A stretch of DNA of 45,193 nucleotides from the NCBI GenBank assembly GCA_002371615.1, contig DFGA01000007.1, positions 1 to 45,193 on the forward strand. Direction: 5' to 3'. Shown piece after piece: positions 34,601 to 41,135 of this stretch (its first letter is position 1; every line of letters starts with the position of its first letter). The position numbers were made by a program, and so were the translations under genes. The notes below the pieces were generated by a model, which saw only the letters and a list, made by a program, of their open reading frames with translations, had not been told where the DNA came from and searched no databases. Source of the DNA: Lachnospiraceae bacterium UBA3762. GTDB taxonomy: Bacteria > Bacillota > Clostridia > Lachnospirales > Lachnospiraceae.

Positions 34601-35470
34601 ACCTCAAGGGATTTTCTTATGAAGTTGAAAAATGAACCGGAGATCAGTCAGTATTATATCGTGAAAGCCGATATATCCAATTACGTAGGTTCGATCGTTC
34701 CTGAACTGATCCTGCCCAGACTTAAACAGATCTGGAAGGACGATCCTTCCCTTTATGATCTGCTGGAATTCCTGCTCCTTCGTCGCGAGTGCATTGAAAA
34801 AGACGGACAGCTCATATCCTGCGAACCCGGAGGTCTGGGAGGTGTGCCGCTTTGCAATCATTTCATGAATGTCTATCTGATGGAACTGGATGAGTATTTC
34901 GAGGAACGCGCTCCGCTCTACTGCCGGTATTCAGACGATATCATCATCCTTACGCATACCCGCGAGGAGGCCGAAGAGTATATGGCGTATTTCTATCAGA
35001 TTCTGGAGAAAAAGAAGCTCCGTTCCAATCCGGATAAAACATCCCTGATCCCACCCGGCAAAGAGGTCACTATCCTTGGCTTTAAGCTGAAGGACGGAGA
35101 ATTAGACATTTCCGACCATGCGATGCACAAGCTTAAACGCAAGATTCGGCTTCAGGCAAAGAAACTGATCCGCCTAAAACAGGCAAAAGGCTTCTCCGAC
35201 GAGGAAGCCGGACGACTGATGACCGGATACTGTAACAGGCTGTTTTTCGGACAGGTGAATAAAACCGAACTCACCTGGTCAAGATGGATCTTCCCGGTCA
35301 TCTCCCATACTGCTTCTTTGCAAGAGCTGGACAATTATATACAGAACGCTGTCCGTTACGTCATATGCGGCTCATTCGCGAAAAAACGTTACCGGATACG
35401 TTACGCCGAACTCAAGAGACTTGGCTATAAGAGCCTGGTGCATGAATATTACCATTCCGGCAAAATCTGA
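31655..35470 (+). CDS. Radical SAM (B12-type) / reverse transcriptase fusion protein
   Basis: A 1271-aa protein. Residues ~15-640 resemble the B12-binding-like radical SAM family with a DUF2344-type end (TIGR03960-like): IILGGAALYNP and FFGEGEDILPDLL in the N-domain, then the SAM cluster C299xxxC303xxC306, and a later Cys cluster C625, C629, C632, C635. Residues ~668-790 look like a diverged DUF2344 domain. Residues ~930-1260 form a reverse transcriptase: FTGRKRDVY, motif A VKADISNYVGSI (D1006), motif B GGLGGVPLCNHFMN, motif C YSDD (1092-1095), LGFKL, and a helical thumb. All three catalytic Asp are present. ATG 31655 has no SD; an in-frame ATG at 31679 has GGGGAG at a long 14-nt spacing, so the start is uncertain. 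Function unknown. Confidence 0.88.
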   Translation: MKGSQNTEMNTWKKRSVERDRNIGWVNNRLFELDYPSLYLGNEMNTFHFDWDDAIETGAIDEIPRILLMNLGSYKNTLNAPALLLFYDELHTLKPSWIVERSLCPATSNDLNIMRLDGIRPFAVESKMPAECFDVICMSMDFYHNTASIPWYLYESGIPVFSKERTEEDPFIILGGAALYNPAPYMNFCDIIFFGEGEDILPDLLAMIVENRRIGMTKEEILLRAVKSWDCLYVPRFYEERFTQSGTYTGTYPLRPDVPEQISFYRVKDLDKSFVCTKPPFSFGVTASLNSPQEISKSCEGKCSFCAPCFTSLPFRARSAQLVRKYRREAAYFTGNLTSNLVSFNSASHPEINRIIHDAGEDSCGTVRSLTFRADTYATNPEYFSFVASSDFSRAVFGIEGASQRLRNTVSKNLSEEQILNTMREICRCGIYLVKLMMISGLPGETDDDLDELVSLVRKIMAIFEEETLPGLPHPKLLITWTSLIVYPHTPLQWTRINHHLHADYSSRVKRLNELGCHAYETTITSDALVHQLILRSDSRLEGFLVKLAREGLIRHDKPYPDEVLDSLERYLSENSLPSLDEWFREYTYEDPLPWDLIKAPATKQYLWKRYQMMKADFPENDSVCTKACSGCGGCTGEDKSHMKEIAGRREQDSKIKLTHIYPKERHVPKQHVLMEFEYDLPYSFVFSSYWDCEVRRALNLAGIKYDPTSVATLDSGQLSGISGAGPNLTCIALDERLGLSELNRRITEHALNFHITSLSEIETPLRVTSVSYCYDLPDKTDEVILSENVKNKMAQKEWLHSFPTKTGHSVRTTDFRPFVTDASVRDGCLYFSSNSTNCDPRRLVCCLMDLPILSKLSSFPVRTGFTFEKKGILDMAMKKEVREAFIKNRESKTIYDEASFNALSSYISSPACVSDLKKLISRDYFMTPPQHFRVPKDFTGRKRDVYTWHDTTKYLMSLICFAMRDYDYIYSDGLYSFRSTKTSRDFLMKLKNEPEISQYYIVKADISNYVGSIVPELILPRLKQIWKDDPSLYDLLEFLLLRRECIEKDGQLISCEPGGLGGVPLCNHFMNVYLMELDEYFEERAPLYCRYSDDIIILTHTREEAEEYMAYFYQILEKKKLRSNPDKTSLIPPGKEVTILGFKLKDGELDISDHAMHKLKRKIRLQAKKLIRLKQAKGFSDEEAGRLMTGYCNRLFFGQVNKTELTWSRWIFPVISHTASLQELDNYIQNAVRYVICGSFAKKRYRIRYAELKRLGYKSLVHEYYHSGKI

Positions 35471-35500
35471 GTGCAAAAAAAGGGACTTGAACAATTAAAG

Positions 35501-35518
35501 AGGATTTTATCCTATTTT
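35501..35518 (+). terminator. Weak hairpin after the radical SAM-RT gene
   Basis: AGGAT-TTT-ATCCT followed by ATTTT, about 30 nt past the stop. The stem is 5 bp and AT-rich, so it is at best an inefficient terminator. Confidence 0.35.
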
Positions 35519-35525
35519 AGACAAC

Positions 35526-35549
35526 TATATGACACGATATATGACACGA
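35526..35549 (+). repeat. Perfect tandem 12-mer; otherwise empty gap
   Basis: TATATGACACGA occurs twice head to tail. It lies in the ~370-nt gap between the RT gene and the small toxin-like ORF. Apart from this repeat, the weak hairpin at 35501 and the toxin promoter at 35774, I see no gene or conserved RNA in the gap. Confidence 0.7.
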
Positions 35550-35773
35550 AATCAACTCCGATAATGCCGTAAATACGTATCATAATCAAGTATCTCTCAA
35601 CCTCTCCGTGATTCTGATCTGTTATCATCGAATCCATGTTTTATACTCGTATTTGCCCCATATACGCAATATAGCACTTTCAATGTTATAAACCTCTAAT
35701 CAGTGCAGATAATGCCCTATATGGTCAAAATACAAGCTTTCACAAAAGGATTTTACACTTATCAATTGAAAGT

Positions 35774-35783
35774 ATGATATAAT
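35774..35783 (+). promoter_or_regulatory. Extended -10 promoter of the toxin-like mRNA
   Basis: TGA-TATAAT forms an extended -10 (TATAAT at 35778-35783). No good -35 is present. Transcription should start near 35790, so the mRNA begins with GTGGTAGCGGTTTCCCTTG. Confidence 0.7.
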
Positions 35784-35839
35784 TCGCTTGTGGTAGCGGT
35801 TTCCCTTGATAGAATTATTAAGGGAAAGGGGGCGTGCCA

Positions 35840-35944
35840 ATGGATAAAGTAATGCTATTCATAGCAATATGTAATTGCGTTATCAATGCCGTTGGGCTTG
35901 CTCTCAAGATATTTGAGATAAGACAAGAAAAAAGCCGCTCCTAA
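35840..35944 (+). CDS. 34-aa membrane peptide, candidate Fst/par-like type I toxin
   Basis: The ORF starts MDKVMLFIAICNCV, continues as one hydrophobic helix to about residue 24, and ends with the charged tail EIRQEKSRS. This size and layout (short N-terminus, single TM, charged tail) match Fst- and holin-like type I toxins. AAGGGAAAGGGGG lies upstream. That site can be masked locally, because the mRNA 5' sequence TTTCCCTT pairs with AAGGGAAA. A convergent RNA shares the terminator. It is too short for family proof; the RNA architecture is the main support. Confidence 0.7.
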   Translation: MDKVMLFIAICNCVINAVGLALKIFEIRQEKSRS

Positions 35945-35967
35945 CCTGAGAAGTTAAGCGGCTTTTT
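35928..35967 (+). terminator. Bidirectional terminator shared by toxin mRNA and antisense RNA
   Basis: A-run, GCCGCT-cc-TAAC-loop-GTTA-AGCGGC, then TTTTT (stem 35934-35962). It has A6 on the left and T5 on the right, so it works on both strands. The toxin stop codon lies inside the stem. Confidence 0.88.
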
Positions 35968-35999
35968 CTGCTAAACTGTCAAGGGTATCGCTACCACTT
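35930..35999 (-). ncRNA. Putative antisense antitoxin RNA
   Basis: A ~70-nt minus-strand transcript is predicted from the promoter at 36006-36033 to the shared terminator. Its 3' part is fully complementary to the toxin mRNA end. Its 5' part, GTGGTAGCGATACCCTTGAC, nearly repeats the toxin mRNA 5' end and contains ACCCTT, which can pair with AAGGG in the toxin SD region. That would let it block translation in trans. Expression is inferred from sequence only. Confidence 0.6.
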
Positions 36000-36005
36000 A
36001 CACAT

Positions 36006-36033
36006 ATTATAGCATGTAAACCGCTTTTTGCAA
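36006..36033 (-). promoter_or_regulatory. Promoter of the antisense RNA
   Basis: On the minus strand TTGCAA (36028-36033), a 16-nt spacer, and TATAAT (36006-36011) preceded by TGC, giving an extended -10. The start is predicted near 35999. Confidence 0.65.
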
Positions 36034-36096
36034 TTATCATTTTCCGGTCTTCTTGCGTTTTCTTTTGCATTTACTCCCCACCTCCTCAAAAAGCGC

Positions 36097-36121
36097 AAAA
36101 AACACCTACCATTAGGTAGAT
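36097..36121 (-). terminator. Intrinsic terminator after the NYN gene
   Basis: On the minus strand ATCTACC-TAAT-GGTAGGT (7 bp with one G-U) is followed by GTTTTTT. It lies about 30 nt past the stop of the NYN-domain gene. Confidence 0.8.
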
Positions 36122-36152
36122 GCCATAAGGATCTGGTAGTTCTCAATCTATT

Positions 36153-36683
36153 CTATTCATCAAAAATATATACATCTCTTAACTCAGTGTTAATCCTTGT
36201 CTGGAGCCCTTTATCATGCGTCACAAGTAAACATATTATTCCTTTGTCAGCTTTATCGATCAGTTCCTTTACTATCTGATTGTCCGCCTTATTCTTTCTA
36301 GGGTCCCCTGGTATCATTTTCATAGAAACCCCATCAGATTTCCATGTTTTACCTGTAGGTCCTCCTTCAACAGCATATGCTCGAACTTCACTATCTTCCG
36401 AAAGCAGGCCATGATTCTTAGCAAACTTTCGTATTTTTTTCTTATACTTGCTCTCGTACTCACTTACTGAAATATTTTCAGCATCAATAAAAATACAAGT
36501 TTTCATCTTTGAGTTCTGGTCTTTGTGGCTGTATCCCTTCATCTTCTCTTTGAGTTCATCCAGGATGCCCTCGTATTTGGTCAATGCACCGGCTTTGATA
36601 CCTCCGGACGTCTTCAGTCCGTTGATGGCCGTCTCAAGCTCCTTGAGGTCATCCTGTGCATTATCCTTGTAATTGTTCGACAT
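36153..36683 (-). CDS. NYN-domain (PIN-like) protein, probably lacking its true N-terminus
   Basis: A 176-aa frame. The first ~55 residues are a helical module (NNYKDNAQDDLKELE...KGYSHKDQ). The rest is an NYN/LabA-like domain: CIFIDAENIS, a basic middle, KADNQIVKELIDK and CLLVTHDKGL carry the acidic residues of this metal-dependent RNase fold. The ATG at 36683 has no SD. One nucleotide upstream out of frame lies a coding-like start with better context (36750). The gene is thus probably frameshifted, or translated poorly from 36683. The target RNA is unknown. Confidence 0.75.
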   Translation of the reverse strand: MSNNYKDNAQDDLKELETAINGLKTSGGIKAGALTKYEGILDELKEKMKGYSHKDQNSKMKTCIFIDAENISVSEYESKYKKKIRKFAKNHGLLSEDSEVRAYAVEGGPTGKTWKSDGVSMKMIPGDPRKNKADNQIVKELIDKADKGIICLLVTHDKGLQTRINTELRDVYIFDE

Positions 36684-36750
36684 ATTTCATGTTAAGCCGC
36701 TGAATGATGGCATCAAGTTCCTTCTCGGCCTTGCTCTTAAACAGTCCCAT
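36661..36750 (-). pseudogene. Displaced N-terminal piece of the NYN-domain gene
   Basis: ATG 36750 opens MGLFKSKAEKELDAIIQRLN, then MKYV and a stop after 29 codons. Deleting one A at 36685-36687 gives ...QRLNMNMSNNYKD and joins the 176-aa NYN frame without interruption. The joined start resembles small helical proteins of Lachnospiraceae that I recall. It begins 9 nt after the upstream gene's stop, as expected for an operon. Confidence 0.6.
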
Positions 36751-36759
36751 GCCTTTGCC

Positions 36760-37083
36760 CTATTCCTTAGGAGAGTATCTACTCAAAGCTTCCGACATAC
36801 TCTCTACCCACATATCCTTATGTTCCTCGTAATACTTGTTCAGATATGGAACTATCTGCTCATAACCTTCCACGCTGTACGGATATGTAGTCCTTACCTT
36901 CAGGTCATCAGCAGTCTTCTCGAAACAATATGGTCCCGGATACACATCCACGATAATGACATCTTCCTCATTGTCAGCTTTCTTGGGATGTACAATGCGG
37001 AAGCGCATTCCCTTATAACTCCCTGTAAAAGGTGAATTGTGTTTATATCTGTCAAACGATGCTATGTCATAAGTCTCGATCAT
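36760..37083 (-). CDS. Hypothetical protein, 107 aa
   Basis: A soluble protein starting MIETYDIASFDRYKHNSPFTG, with a conserved-looking PGPYCFEKT segment and an amphipathic C-terminal half. It has no signal, TM or catalytic motif I can name. The SD GGGAG lies upstream of ATG 37083. It is followed after 9 nt by the start of the NYN-domain gene, so the two are probably co-transcribed. Confidence 0.7.
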   Translation of the reverse strand: MIETYDIASFDRYKHNSPFTGSYKGMRFRIVHPKKADNEEDVIIVDVYPGPYCFEKTADDLKVRTTYPYSVEGYEQIVPYLNKYYEEHKDMWVESMSEALSRYSPKE

Positions 37084-37105
37084 TCCCTTACTCCCCTGTA
37101 CTCAT

Positions 37106-37282
37106 CTACGAACAATTAATCTTCATCCCAGCCTGCGCATTCCCCACAGCTTCCTTGCGGATACGCATATAGACCTTCTCTACTTCCTCTATCGGGAACT
37201 GTGAGAAAGCTTTGCGAAGATCATCAAAACTCATACCGGTTCTGGCCATGTTTTCGATTGCACGTTTATCACGATCGGTCAT
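37106..37282 (-). CDS. Small hypothetical protein, 58 aa
   Basis: MTDRDKRAIENMARTGMSFDDLRKAF... encodes a compact, charged, helical protein without membrane segments. AGGGA lies 6 nt before ATG 37282 and the gene ends 23 nt before the next same-strand gene. The pattern (MSFDDLRKAFSQFP) suggests a small helix-turn-helix-like or regulatory protein, but no family is certain. Confidence 0.65.
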   Translation of the reverse strand: MTDRDKRAIENMARTGMSFDDLRKAFSQFPIEEVEKVYMRIRKEAVGNAQAGMKINCS

Positions 37283-37370
37283 ATTTAATCCCTACAGCAG
37301 ATTTCATATAAACTCCGTGTTTTTGTTTTGCAATACGTATCCTCTTATTTAAACAGTTCTCGAAAGTCGG

Positions 37371-38831
37371 TCAGATTTCTATCACTGTATATGTATCCCT
37401 TATTTTCTTGGATTCATAAAGTGCCTTATCGGCAGTTCTTATCAGATTATTAACAAGCTCCGTTCCGAATGCGGCACCAAAGCTCATGGTTATTCTGATC
37501 TCGGGATTGTTTTCCAGGGTGATCTTTCCAAGCTCAGACTTTAAGAATGATAGTTTTCCTTCCAGATCTTCTCTTGTTATAGCGAAGAACACTATCATGA
37601 ACTCATCTCCGCCGTAGCGAATTACCACATCATCCTTACGAACCGACTGTTCAAGCAGCTTGGCTACTTTTTGGATCGCTTCGTCACCTCCCTGGTGACC
37701 GATGGTGTCGTTGATATCCTTAAACAGATCGATATCGGCCATAACAACAGCCTGGCATGGTTCATATACGAGTTTTTCATCCAGGAACTTTCTGTTGTGG
37801 ATCTGCGAAAGAGAATCTATATATATCTCAGTCTCAAATTCCGAAATCTTTTTCTGCTGCGCCAGACTCTGGAGTTTTGCATCAGTTGTATCCTGGCAGC
37901 CGTAAACGATGTGTGCGATGCTTCCGTCTTCGTTCCGGTCACCGACCATAAAGATCCCGTCAAACCACCTATGTGCGCTCTCACTGTAAAACTCCATGCT
38001 TGTCGATCCATGCTCTTCAATAGAAGCAAGAATGGCATCCTTGTCAAGCCAGTCATATAACCTTTGGCGGAAGCTCTCAGCCACTGATGCGGCAACAATA
38101 TTTCTAAGAAAGACAATGGCGTCCGGATCCTTCGGAACTGCCTCCACATACTCATTGGTACTGATCATGCGGTAACTCATATCGGTTACATCTATAAACA
38201 AGGAGAAATTGAAGACCTTGCCTAAAGCCTCAATGATCTTTAAGTATTCCTCCAGTTCCTGCTGTGCAGTGATATCGCGATAGCAGCCCATGTATATCTC
38301 CAAAGAGCCATCATCGGGACGTCTGATAAATCTTCCTGCTCCCGTAACCCAAATGATGCTGCCGTCCTTCTTCTGCATACGATATGTGGCATGAGTGATA
38401 TCCGGCAGATCCCGGTGTACTCGGACCGAATCCCAGAACAGTTTTACGACTGCGTCGCGCTCTTCCGGGACAAGAGTCTTCACCCAACTTTCAAATTCGT
38501 TAGGCAGATCCCCAAGTCCATCGTAGCCAAGCATCTGTCTGGTCTCTTCATTGAACTCAAAGCTCAACATGTTCTCATCTCGATCAAACGTGCAAAAATA
38601 CATGCCCGCTTTCATTCCTTTGGCGAACATATCCTCTCGGAACTTGGCGATCCGGTATTTATTGTTCGCCTCATCGATCCTCCGGTTGCACTCGATTATA
38701 AGTTCATGCATCTCCTCCGGATAATCTTTGACATCAAACAAAAGCGACACATCATCCACCGCAGCACTCGCCTCTGCGGCAAACTGTCCTACACCATGGT
38801 CTATGCTTTCTGCTTTTTCATTCTTTTCCAT
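37371..38831 (-). CDS. PAS-GGDEF diguanylate cyclase
   Basis: A 486-aa cytoplasmic signalling protein. A PAS domain with PAC-type end (MQKKDGSIIWVTGAGRFI...GCYRDIT) lies around residues 80-190, a second PAS-like region around 200-315, and a C-terminal GGDEF domain (320-486). The catalytic motif is intact as RYGGDEFM, with DIDLFKDINDTIGHQGGDE before it, so it should make cyclic di-GMP from GTP. No EAL domain or TM helix is present. An AGGGA SD precedes ATG 38831, and an extended -10 lies about 65 nt upstream. Confidence 0.93.
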   Translation of the reverse strand: MEKNEKAESIDHGVGQFAAEASAAVDDVSLLFDVKDYPEEMHELIIECNRRIDEANNKYRIAKFREDMFAKGMKAGMYFCTFDRDENMLSFEFNEETRQMLGYDGLGDLPNEFESWVKTLVPEERDAVVKLFWDSVRVHRDLPDITHATYRMQKKDGSIIWVTGAGRFIRRPDDGSLEIYMGCYRDITAQQELEEYLKIIEALGKVFNFSLFIDVTDMSYRMISTNEYVEAVPKDPDAIVFLRNIVAASVAESFRQRLYDWLDKDAILASIEEHGSTSMEFYSESAHRWFDGIFMVGDRNEDGSIAHIVYGCQDTTDAKLQSLAQQKKISEFETEIYIDSLSQIHNRKFLDEKLVYEPCQAVVMADIDLFKDINDTIGHQGGDEAIQKVAKLLEQSVRKDDVVIRYGGDEFMIVFFAITREDLEGKLSFLKSELGKITLENNPEIRITMSFGAAFGTELVNNLIRTADKALYESKKIRDTYTVIEI

Positions 38832-38892
38832 TGTTTTCCCTGTATGTATGTTTTATTATTTGTTCTTCGATATGATCGACAACCATATGTGC

Positions 38893-38901
38893 ATTATATC
38901 A
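38893..38901 (-). promoter_or_regulatory. Extended -10 promoter of the diguanylate cyclase gene
   Basis: On the minus strand TGATATAAT (TG, one base, TATAAT). No convincing -35. It leaves a leader of about 55 nt. Confidence 0.55.
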
Positions 38902-38976
38902 CTTTTCGAATCAAATTGATCATATCTGCCAAAAAGTCTGTCACGGCGGCCTTTTGACCCGGTCGTTTTCTCTCAG

Positions 38977-39144
38977 TTATTCCAAGGCAGCGGCTTTCCT
39001 CCTGTATTCGCGCGGAGAACAGCCCATATACTGCTTGAACGTTTTACCAAAGTAACTGTCGGAGTATGTCCTATCTGTCTCTTGAAGCAACGTGTACATT
39101 CACGCGGACTTATCCCGGCAGACGATGCAATCTCCTCAAGATAT
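38977..39144 (-). pseudogene. AraC-family regulator, C-terminal remnant
   Basis: The minus strand encodes the first half of an AraC DNA-binding domain (LEEIASSAGISPRECTRCFK) and then jumps frame to its very end (SYFGKTFKQYMGCSPREYRR, ending AAALE and a stop at 38977). About 30 residues of the second helix-turn-helix are missing, with a frame change at the junction. All upstream parts of the regulator are absent; homology stops within a few bases of the next gene's start on the other strand. It is non-functional. Confidence 0.88.
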
Positions 39145-39150
39145 ACCACC

Positions 39151-39450
39151 ATGAGCGACTTCCATAACAGGACAATTGATATGATATGCCAACATAAAGC
39201 AGATGGGGCTATGATACCTATCAAGTTCCGGATGGCTGATGATGATGGCCTAATGCAGGAATATAAAGTAAAGTCCTATCGCGACCTTTCACATAAAGGA
39301 CCTTTTGAAATGCCGAATGGGATTATAGCCACTGCGACCATGTTTCCGTTTGAATGCAAGATTGATTGCTTCGGAAAAGAAAAGACTGTATTTCTCTATT
39401 ACAGCAGCTTTGACCATGTTTGGACGATGGCAACCGGGAAACGCCTATAG
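39151..39450 (+). CDS. Hypothetical protein, 99 aa
   Basis: MSDFHNRTIDMICQHKADG starts a small beta-rich protein with PIKFRMADDDG, VKSYRD, HKGPFEMPNGI and a C-terminal KTVFLYYSSFDHVWTM strand. It matches a small conserved Lachnospiraceae protein type I recall, without a known role. The longer frame from 39082 reads through the AraC remnant and is not real. No SD or promoter is visible at ATG 39151, because the upstream DNA is the AraC remnant; it may be silent after the rearrangement. Confidence 0.6.
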   Translation: MSDFHNRTIDMICQHKADGAMIPIKFRMADDDGLMQEYKVKSYRDLSHKGPFEMPNGIIATATMFPFECKIDCFGKEKTVFLYYSSFDHVWTMATGKRL

Positions 39451-39454
39451 ACTT

Positions 39455-39655
39455 CTATTTGAACAATTCACAACTATAACCCATCAAATCCATCAGTTCT
39501 TCAGTAGTGATGAGATCAAGCTGGTGAACTGACGTTAAATGTCTCCGGATGGCTGCACATTCTGCTGAAGGTTCATCACGGGAAATATCATCGTTTCCGT
39601 ATCGTTCCATTACCAAAGTAATCTTCTGTTTTATAATATCGTAGTTCTGTTTCAT
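39455..39655 (-). CDS. Small hypothetical protein, 66 aa
   Basis: MKQNYDIIKQKITLVMERYGNDD... is a charged, helical small protein ending CELFK. The SD is weak. It lies convergent to the 99-aa gene with 4 nt between the stops. No motif is recognised. The regular helical pattern makes it plausible but not certain. Confidence 0.45.
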   Translation of the reverse strand: MKQNYDIIKQKITLVMERYGNDDISRDEPSAECAAIRRHLTSVHQLDLITTEELMDLMGYSCELFK

Positions 39656-39765
39656 AGGGTTTATTAAACTACATAAGCATTGAATCGTCTGTTCTCTATG
39701 ATAGAATTAAGACTGAGGATAGAACTAGCCATTAAAAACTACATGAAGAATCGAGGATTAGTATT

Positions 39766-40992
39766 ATGATAAAAGTAATCTCTGAAGAAACGCGTGAGAG
39801 CATAAAGAAACTGTTCATCGATGCAGATTCATCAATTCAGATAATCTCCCCATTTTTGTCTATAAAAACAGCAGAGCTTCTTTCGAGTGTTCTAAAGAAA
39901 AAAAAGGATATAGAGTGTACAGTTATTACAAGAATATACTTGAAGGACCTTCTCGAAGGAGTCAACAGCACTAAAGCAATTTCGATATTGTTATCATCCG
40001 GTGTAAAAGTTTACTCTTTGCAGGGGCTTCACGCAAAACTATATATGTTTGATGAAGAAACCGTAATAATAGGCTCGGCAAATTTTACTATGGCCGGCAT
40101 AAGTAAGAACTTTGAACTATCGATACTAACAGACGAAAGTTGTGTGATAGAAAAAGCATCTCTAATATTTGATGATTTGTTAAGCCACTGTATCGATAAC
40201 GCCGGAATAGTCGATGAGGAATTGTTAGAAACCGTTGAAGCTGATTATTCCGATGCTTACCGTAACAGGCAAAAAGATAGTGGTTTTTCAACGATTAAAA
40301 TGTACGGTGCAGAGCGAATGAATAAAGGCATTCAGATCAAATCGCTCGATTGGAAGTCTACAGATTGTCAAATTGAAGATAAAGATCCTGTTTTTGATCT
40401 TTTTTCTGATGTGAAGAAACACACCATCTTTAACCATAATGTTTGGGTTAAGTTTGAAGGGAAGTCAGAAAACCGACAGCCGGGAAATGAGTTGCCTTCC
40501 TTAACACAAGTAGATTTTGAAGGCTCAAAACGATACATTCTAAATTTCAGAAACAGGCCTCGAGGGATACAGGATGATGATGCCATCTTTATTGTTTCAC
40601 TTACAAATGATTCTAATGAAAAACCTACAACAAGAATAGTTGGGAGAGGTAAGGCTCGTACTTTTATTAATCGATGTATTGTTAAGCCTGATTGGATTAA
40701 GCAATACCCGTGGATGGATTATTATAAATACTTTTGTGAGGTATATGATGTACAATTACTCAATCTTGAACGTATGAACTGTATTCCTCTATCGCAAGTA
40801 TATGACGTGCTTGATAAAAGGACCTACACTTCTACTATCGATAAGGAAGAGGTAAAAAATATGGCGCAATGCCAATGCCGAAGATCTCATATCCAGATGA
40901 CATTGGATGCTAAGACATATATTGATGAAGAGATCAATAAACTAGCAGATAAATACGGTTTTATTGAAGATATTGAGAAAAGGACCGTATAA
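39766..40992 (+). CDS. Phospholipase D-family protein with one HKD motif
   Basis: A 408-aa cytoplasmic protein. The N-terminal ~145 residues are a PLD-type domain with H89-A-K91-L-Y-M-F-D96 followed by GSANFTMAG, the full HKD active site. Only one motif is present, so a homodimer is expected, as in the PLD-type nucleases Nuc and BfiI. The C-terminal 260 residues are unrecognised and end with a region containing CQCRR. GAGGA lies 8 nt before ATG 39766. Nuclease rather than lipase activity is the likelier guess, but it is not shown. It is isolated, not in an operon. Confidence 0.8.
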   Translation: MIKVISEETRESIKKLFIDADSSIQIISPFLSIKTAELLSSVLKKKKDIECTVITRIYLKDLLEGVNSTKAISILLSSGVKVYSLQGLHAKLYMFDEETVIIGSANFTMAGISKNFELSILTDESCVIEKASLIFDDLLSHCIDNAGIVDEELLETVEADYSDAYRNRQKDSGFSTIKMYGAERMNKGIQIKSLDWKSTDCQIEDKDPVFDLFSDVKKHTIFNHNVWVKFEGKSENRQPGNELPSLTQVDFEGSKRYILNFRNRPRGIQDDDAIFIVSLTNDSNEKPTTRIVGRGKARTFINRCIVKPDWIKQYPWMDYYKYFCEVYDVQLLNLERMNCIPLSQVYDVLDKRTYTSTIDKEEVKNMAQCQCRRSHIQMTLDAKTYIDEEINKLADKYGFIEDIEKRTV

Positions 40993-41016
40993 TTAGATAA
41001 GTAAAAATAAGCTTTG

Positions 41017-41025
41017 TGTTATAAT
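41017..41025 (+). promoter_or_regulatory. Extended -10 promoter ahead of the tRNA pair
   Basis: TGTTATAAT, an extended -10 with TATAAT at 41020-41025. The tRNAs begin about 105 nt beyond the expected start, after a leader with a GCGGC/GCCGT hairpin. Confidence 0.5.
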
Positions 41026-41135
41026 ATCCTCATCTACTCGTTCATAATTATGAGTGCGGCTTATGCCGTATTGCCCACGACACTTTTTTTCATTGCGTAG
41101 GCTGAGCGGTGATCTGTGGGACAGCGGGTAGATAT

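Noticed and set aside
31655..35470. Interpretation of the RT as a group II intron maturase, retron or diversity-generating retroelement
   Set aside because: I see no maturase endonuclease domain, no intron domain V/VI after the gene, no adjacent msr-msd-like inverted repeats, and no template/variable repeat pair in the window.
35954..36070. A 38-codon minus-strand frame (MQKKTQEDRK...) with a strong AGGAGG
   Set aside because: It starts just after the NYN-gene terminator with no promoter upstream and overlaps the antisense RNA promoter and RNA. It is kept only as a possible coincidence or relic.
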